The notes beneath the pieces are model-generated. The model saw only the letters and a list, made by a program, of their open reading frames with translations, ran no database searches and was not told where the DNA came from. Both the position numbers and the translations under genes were made by a program. DNA of 64,000 nt, taken from the NCBI RefSeq assembly GCF_000143985.1, contig NC_014364.1:930001-994000 (forward strand). Reading direction: 5' to 3'. Shown here in pieces: positions 62,123-64,000 of the stretch. Origin of the DNA: Sediminispirochaeta smaragdinae DSM 11293 (lineage in GTDB: Bacteria; Spirochaetota; Spirochaetia; DSM-16054; Sediminispirochaetaceae). Position 1 is the first letter of the stretch. Every line of letters begins with the position of its first letter.

Positions 62123-62854
62123 ATGATAGCTACTATTGTGAATTGTATCACAGTTTTCTTCGGTTCACTGATAGGGATCACCGTTCACGCTAAAATTCGG
62201 GATGATATTCGGGATGTTGTCTATATCGGCGCCGGATGTATAAGCCTCGTAATCGGACTTCAGATGGCGTTTGAGTCCGCCCGGGTTCTTTACCTGGTTT
62301 TCAGCCTTTTCCTCGGTGGTATTCTCGGGACGATCTGGAACATCGAGGGCTGGATCATGCGTTTCGGAACGTTTCTTGAATCCCTGGTAAAACGTGGAAG
62401 GCAAGAGACGGCGGAAAACAAGAACTTCGCTCTTGGCTTTCTTAACGCCTCTGTTCTTTTCTGTGTCGGTGCGATGACCATCGTGGGAGCGATGAAGGCT
62501 GGGGCCGAGGGGGATTACGACCTCATTCTTATGAAATCGATCATGGACGGTTTTATGGCTATCATGTTCTCTGCGGCCCTTGGGATAGGCGTGATGTTTT
62601 CCATTATCACCATTCTTGTCTACCAGGGAGGCTTAACCCTTCTCGCCGGCTGGATCGGGCCGATGATTGGGCAACTCGGCCTGAGTGAGATCTCCGGTGT
62701 CGGAGGTGTTCTCGTTATGATGATCGGTATTAATCTCCTTGGGCTCAGGGAGATAAAAACGGCAAATTTCCTTCCCTCCTTGCTGATCGTCCTTGCCTTT
62801 ACCGGCGCGGAGCCCTATTGGCTCCCCGCCGCAAAGTCCTTCTTCGGTTTCTAA
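62123..62854 (+). CDS. DUF554-family membrane protein
   Basis: A 243-residue inner-membrane protein with about seven hydrophobic segments. The landmarks NCITVFFGSLIGITVHAKI, GGILGTIWNIEGW, LFCVGAMTIVGAM and GVGGVLVMMIGINLLGLREIKTANFLPSLL match DUF554 (YdfK-like) as I recall it. Proposed roles are transport or polyol metabolism, unproven. It is convergent with the glycogen phosphorylase gene 23 bp away. Confidence 0.85.
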   Translation: MIATIVNCITVFFGSLIGITVHAKIRDDIRDVVYIGAGCISLVIGLQMAFESARVLYLVFSLFLGGILGTIWNIEGWIMRFGTFLESLVKRGRQETAENKNFALGFLNASVLFCVGAMTIVGAMKAGAEGDYDLILMKSIMDGFMAIMFSAALGIGVMFSIITILVYQGGLTLLAGWIGPMIGQLGLSEISGVGGVLVMMIGINLLGLREIKTANFLPSLLIVLAFTGAEPYWLPAAKSFFGF

Positions 62855-62877
62855 GGCTTCCACCGGTGCCCCGTCGG

Positions 62878-64000
62878 CTATCCGTGGCGCCGCTCTTTTT
62901 TCGTTCGTCGTTCCTGAATGGCTCGGGCGTCTTCGATAATCTCCCGTGCCGATCCGTCTTCACCCACCGGTCTTGGCCCGATATCCCACACGTCCGATGC
63001 GTATTGGGCGATTGCTCTGTCACTTGAAAATTTCCCTGCCGAAGCGATATTGAGGACTGCCTTTTTGCACCACGCCTCGGGTTCGTTCCTGTAGAGCTGT
63101 TCGGCCCGGCGCTGGGCGTCGGCATAGCTGCGCAGATCGGCAAGGTGGAGGTATCGGTCTCTTCCTCCAAGCAGCATATCTCGAATGGGGTCGAAAATGC
63201 CGGGCTCGGCAAAATTGAAATGGCCTGAAAAGAGCAGTTCTACCGCCCTTCTGATCTCTTCGTCTTCCGTTATATACGGTGACGGGTCGTAGTGAGGGAT
63301 CAAGGCCTCTGCCTCATCGGCTTTTAAGCCGAAAAGGAAAAGATTTTCGGCTCCCGCCTCCTCCGCAATTTCGATGTTTGCTCCATCGAGGGTTCCCATG
63401 GTAAGGGCACCGTTACACATAAACTTCATATTCCCCGTGCCCGAGGCTTCTGTTCCCGCCGTGGATATCTGTTCGGAGACATCTGTAGCAGGAATGATCT
63501 TCTCGGCCAGGCTTACACGGTAGTTGGGAACAAAGTGAAGGGCGAGCTTTCCCTTCATCGCCGTATCGCTATTGACGACCTGGGCGATGTTATTGATAAG
63601 TTTGATAATGAGCTTTGCCATGGCATAACCCGGAGCCGCCTTGCCGGCGATAAGAAAACTCCTCGGCTGAAAATCATCCTTCTTTCCGTCCCTGATCCTG
63701 TTGTAGAGCATGACGATGTGAAGGGCATTGAGAAGCTGCCGCTTATATTCGTGGATCCGCTTAACCTGTACATCGAAAAGGGTGGCGATTTCCAGCCGTA
63801 TCCCCTGCTCCCGCTGCAGTTGAAGTGCCAGGGCCTCTTTTGCCTGTTTCTTAACCTTTCGGAACTCATCGAGAAAGCCGGGATCGTCGGCAAAGGGCTT
63901 CAGCTCGGTAAGCCTGGAAAAATCGGTAATCCATCCTTCTCCGATGGCTCCGGTGATAAGTTCTGCCAGCGGTGGATTTGCCTGAAGAAGCCAGCGCCGC
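62878..64000 (-). CDS. glgP: Glycogen/alpha-glucan phosphorylase, 5'-truncated
   Basis: The C-terminal ~373 residues of a GT35 phosphorylase releasing glucose-1-phosphate from alpha-1,4-glucan. The frame enters at the right edge with RRWLLQANPPLAELI and continues through LFDVQVKRIHEYKRQLLN. The PLP lysine is in EASGTGNMKFMCNGALTMGT; one residue differs from the more usual FMLNGAL. The C-terminus ends in a basic tail. The N-terminal half lies beyond 64000. No frameshift is present; the apparent break at 63711 is merely an internal methionine. Confidence 0.95.
   Translation of the reverse strand, partial: RRWLLQANPPLAELITGAIGEGWITDFSRLTELKPFADDPGFLDEFRKVKKQAKEALALQLQREQGIRLEIATLFDVQVKRIHEYKRQLLNALHIVMLYNRIRDGKKDDFQPRSFLIAGKAAPGYAMAKLIIKLINNIAQVVNSDTAMKGKLALHFVPNYRVSLAEKIIPATDVSEQISTAGTEASGTGNMKFMCNGALTMGTLDGANIEIAEEAGAENLFLFGLKADEAEALIPHYDPSPYITEDEEIRRAVELLFSGHFNFAEPGIFDPIRDMLLGGRDRYLHLADLRSYADAQRRAEQLYRNEPEAWCKKAVLNIASAGKFSSDRAIAQYASDVWDIGPRPVGEDGSAREIIEDARAIQERRTKKERRHG

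Noticed and set aside
63555-63893. Possible frameshift in glycogen phosphorylase
   Set aside because: The frame is open from 64000 to the stop at 62878; the apparent break is only the position of an internal methionine.
1-64000. tRNA, rRNA, CRISPR array, riboswitch or prophage
   Set aside because: I looked through the intergenic stretches, all shorter than 300 bp, and saw no tRNA T-loop/acceptor pattern, regularly spaced repeats, recognised riboswitch core or phage genes. A covariance-model scan would be needed to exclude small RNAs.

Overview
This window is a densely packed, roughly 50% GC bacterial chromosome segment with no rRNA, tRNA, CRISPR array or prophage that I can see. Envelope genes (TolC-type channel, RND pump, DUF3187 exported protein, several lipoproteins) indicate a two-membrane cell. 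The TIGR03545/TIGR03546-like pair, DUF3187, many LacI-regulated sugar enzymes and osmolyte genes suggest a free-living saccharolytic, probably halotolerant spirochaete (Sediminispirochaeta/Spirochaeta-like). That placement is inferred from gene content and remembered family distributions, not from a search.

Layout. 1-5.1 kb: a 5'-truncated epimerase, then a regulator, an AbgA-like M20 amidohydrolase and a two-gene DUF3100-type membrane pair. 5.2-8.7 kb: a GH65 disaccharide phosphorylase divergent from a LacI repressor. 8.7-13.5 kb: a 142-bp inverted-repeat element, mnmA, topA and a monoglyceride-lipase-like hydrolase. 13.7-16.8 kb: an OpuA/ProVWX glycine-betaine transporter. 16.9-22.7 kb: a TolC/adaptor/RND efflux operon ending in a small PII-like protein and preceded by TTTAC direct repeats. 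22.8-27.2 kb: a probable mannosylfructose (or sucrose) synthesis locus in which the phosphatase is fused to a glycosidase-like domain, plus a PAP2 phosphatase. 28.2-32.1 kb: a carboxyspermidine-route polyamine operon. 32.2-34.7 kb: a LacI repressor with sucrose phosphorylase. 34.7-37.3 kb: the TIGR03545/03546-like pair.

37.4-47.2 kb: a sugar-acid regulon. The KDG kinase and KDPG aldolase genes diverge from an IclR regulator, followed by an amino-acid-type ABC transporter, a class V aminotransferase and three dehydrogenases. A motif AAAY-N3-RTTT occurs in both control regions. 47.4-51.6 kb: LacI, a GH31 alpha-glucosidase and a GDSL esterase that may have a leaderless mRNA. 51.6-56.8 kb: a second ~143-bp inverted-repeat element, a DUF3783 protein, ClpB, a DUF3187 protein, a MobA-like transferase and a small hypothetical. 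57-60 kb: a sugar ABC transporter without its ATPase. 60-64 kb: a VWA protein, a TPR-like lipoprotein, a small Cys-rich protein, a DUF554 protein and the C-terminal part of glycogen phosphorylase.

Together these genes describe a cell that takes up and phosphorolyses alpha-glucosides and sucrose, feeds sugar acids into the KDG/KDPG route, imports or makes compatible solutes, and makes spermidine through carboxyspermidine. The points I consider most worth testing are the sugar-acid regulon with its unexpected amino-acid transporter and aminotransferase, the phosphatase-glycosidase fusion, and the ~142-bp element family.
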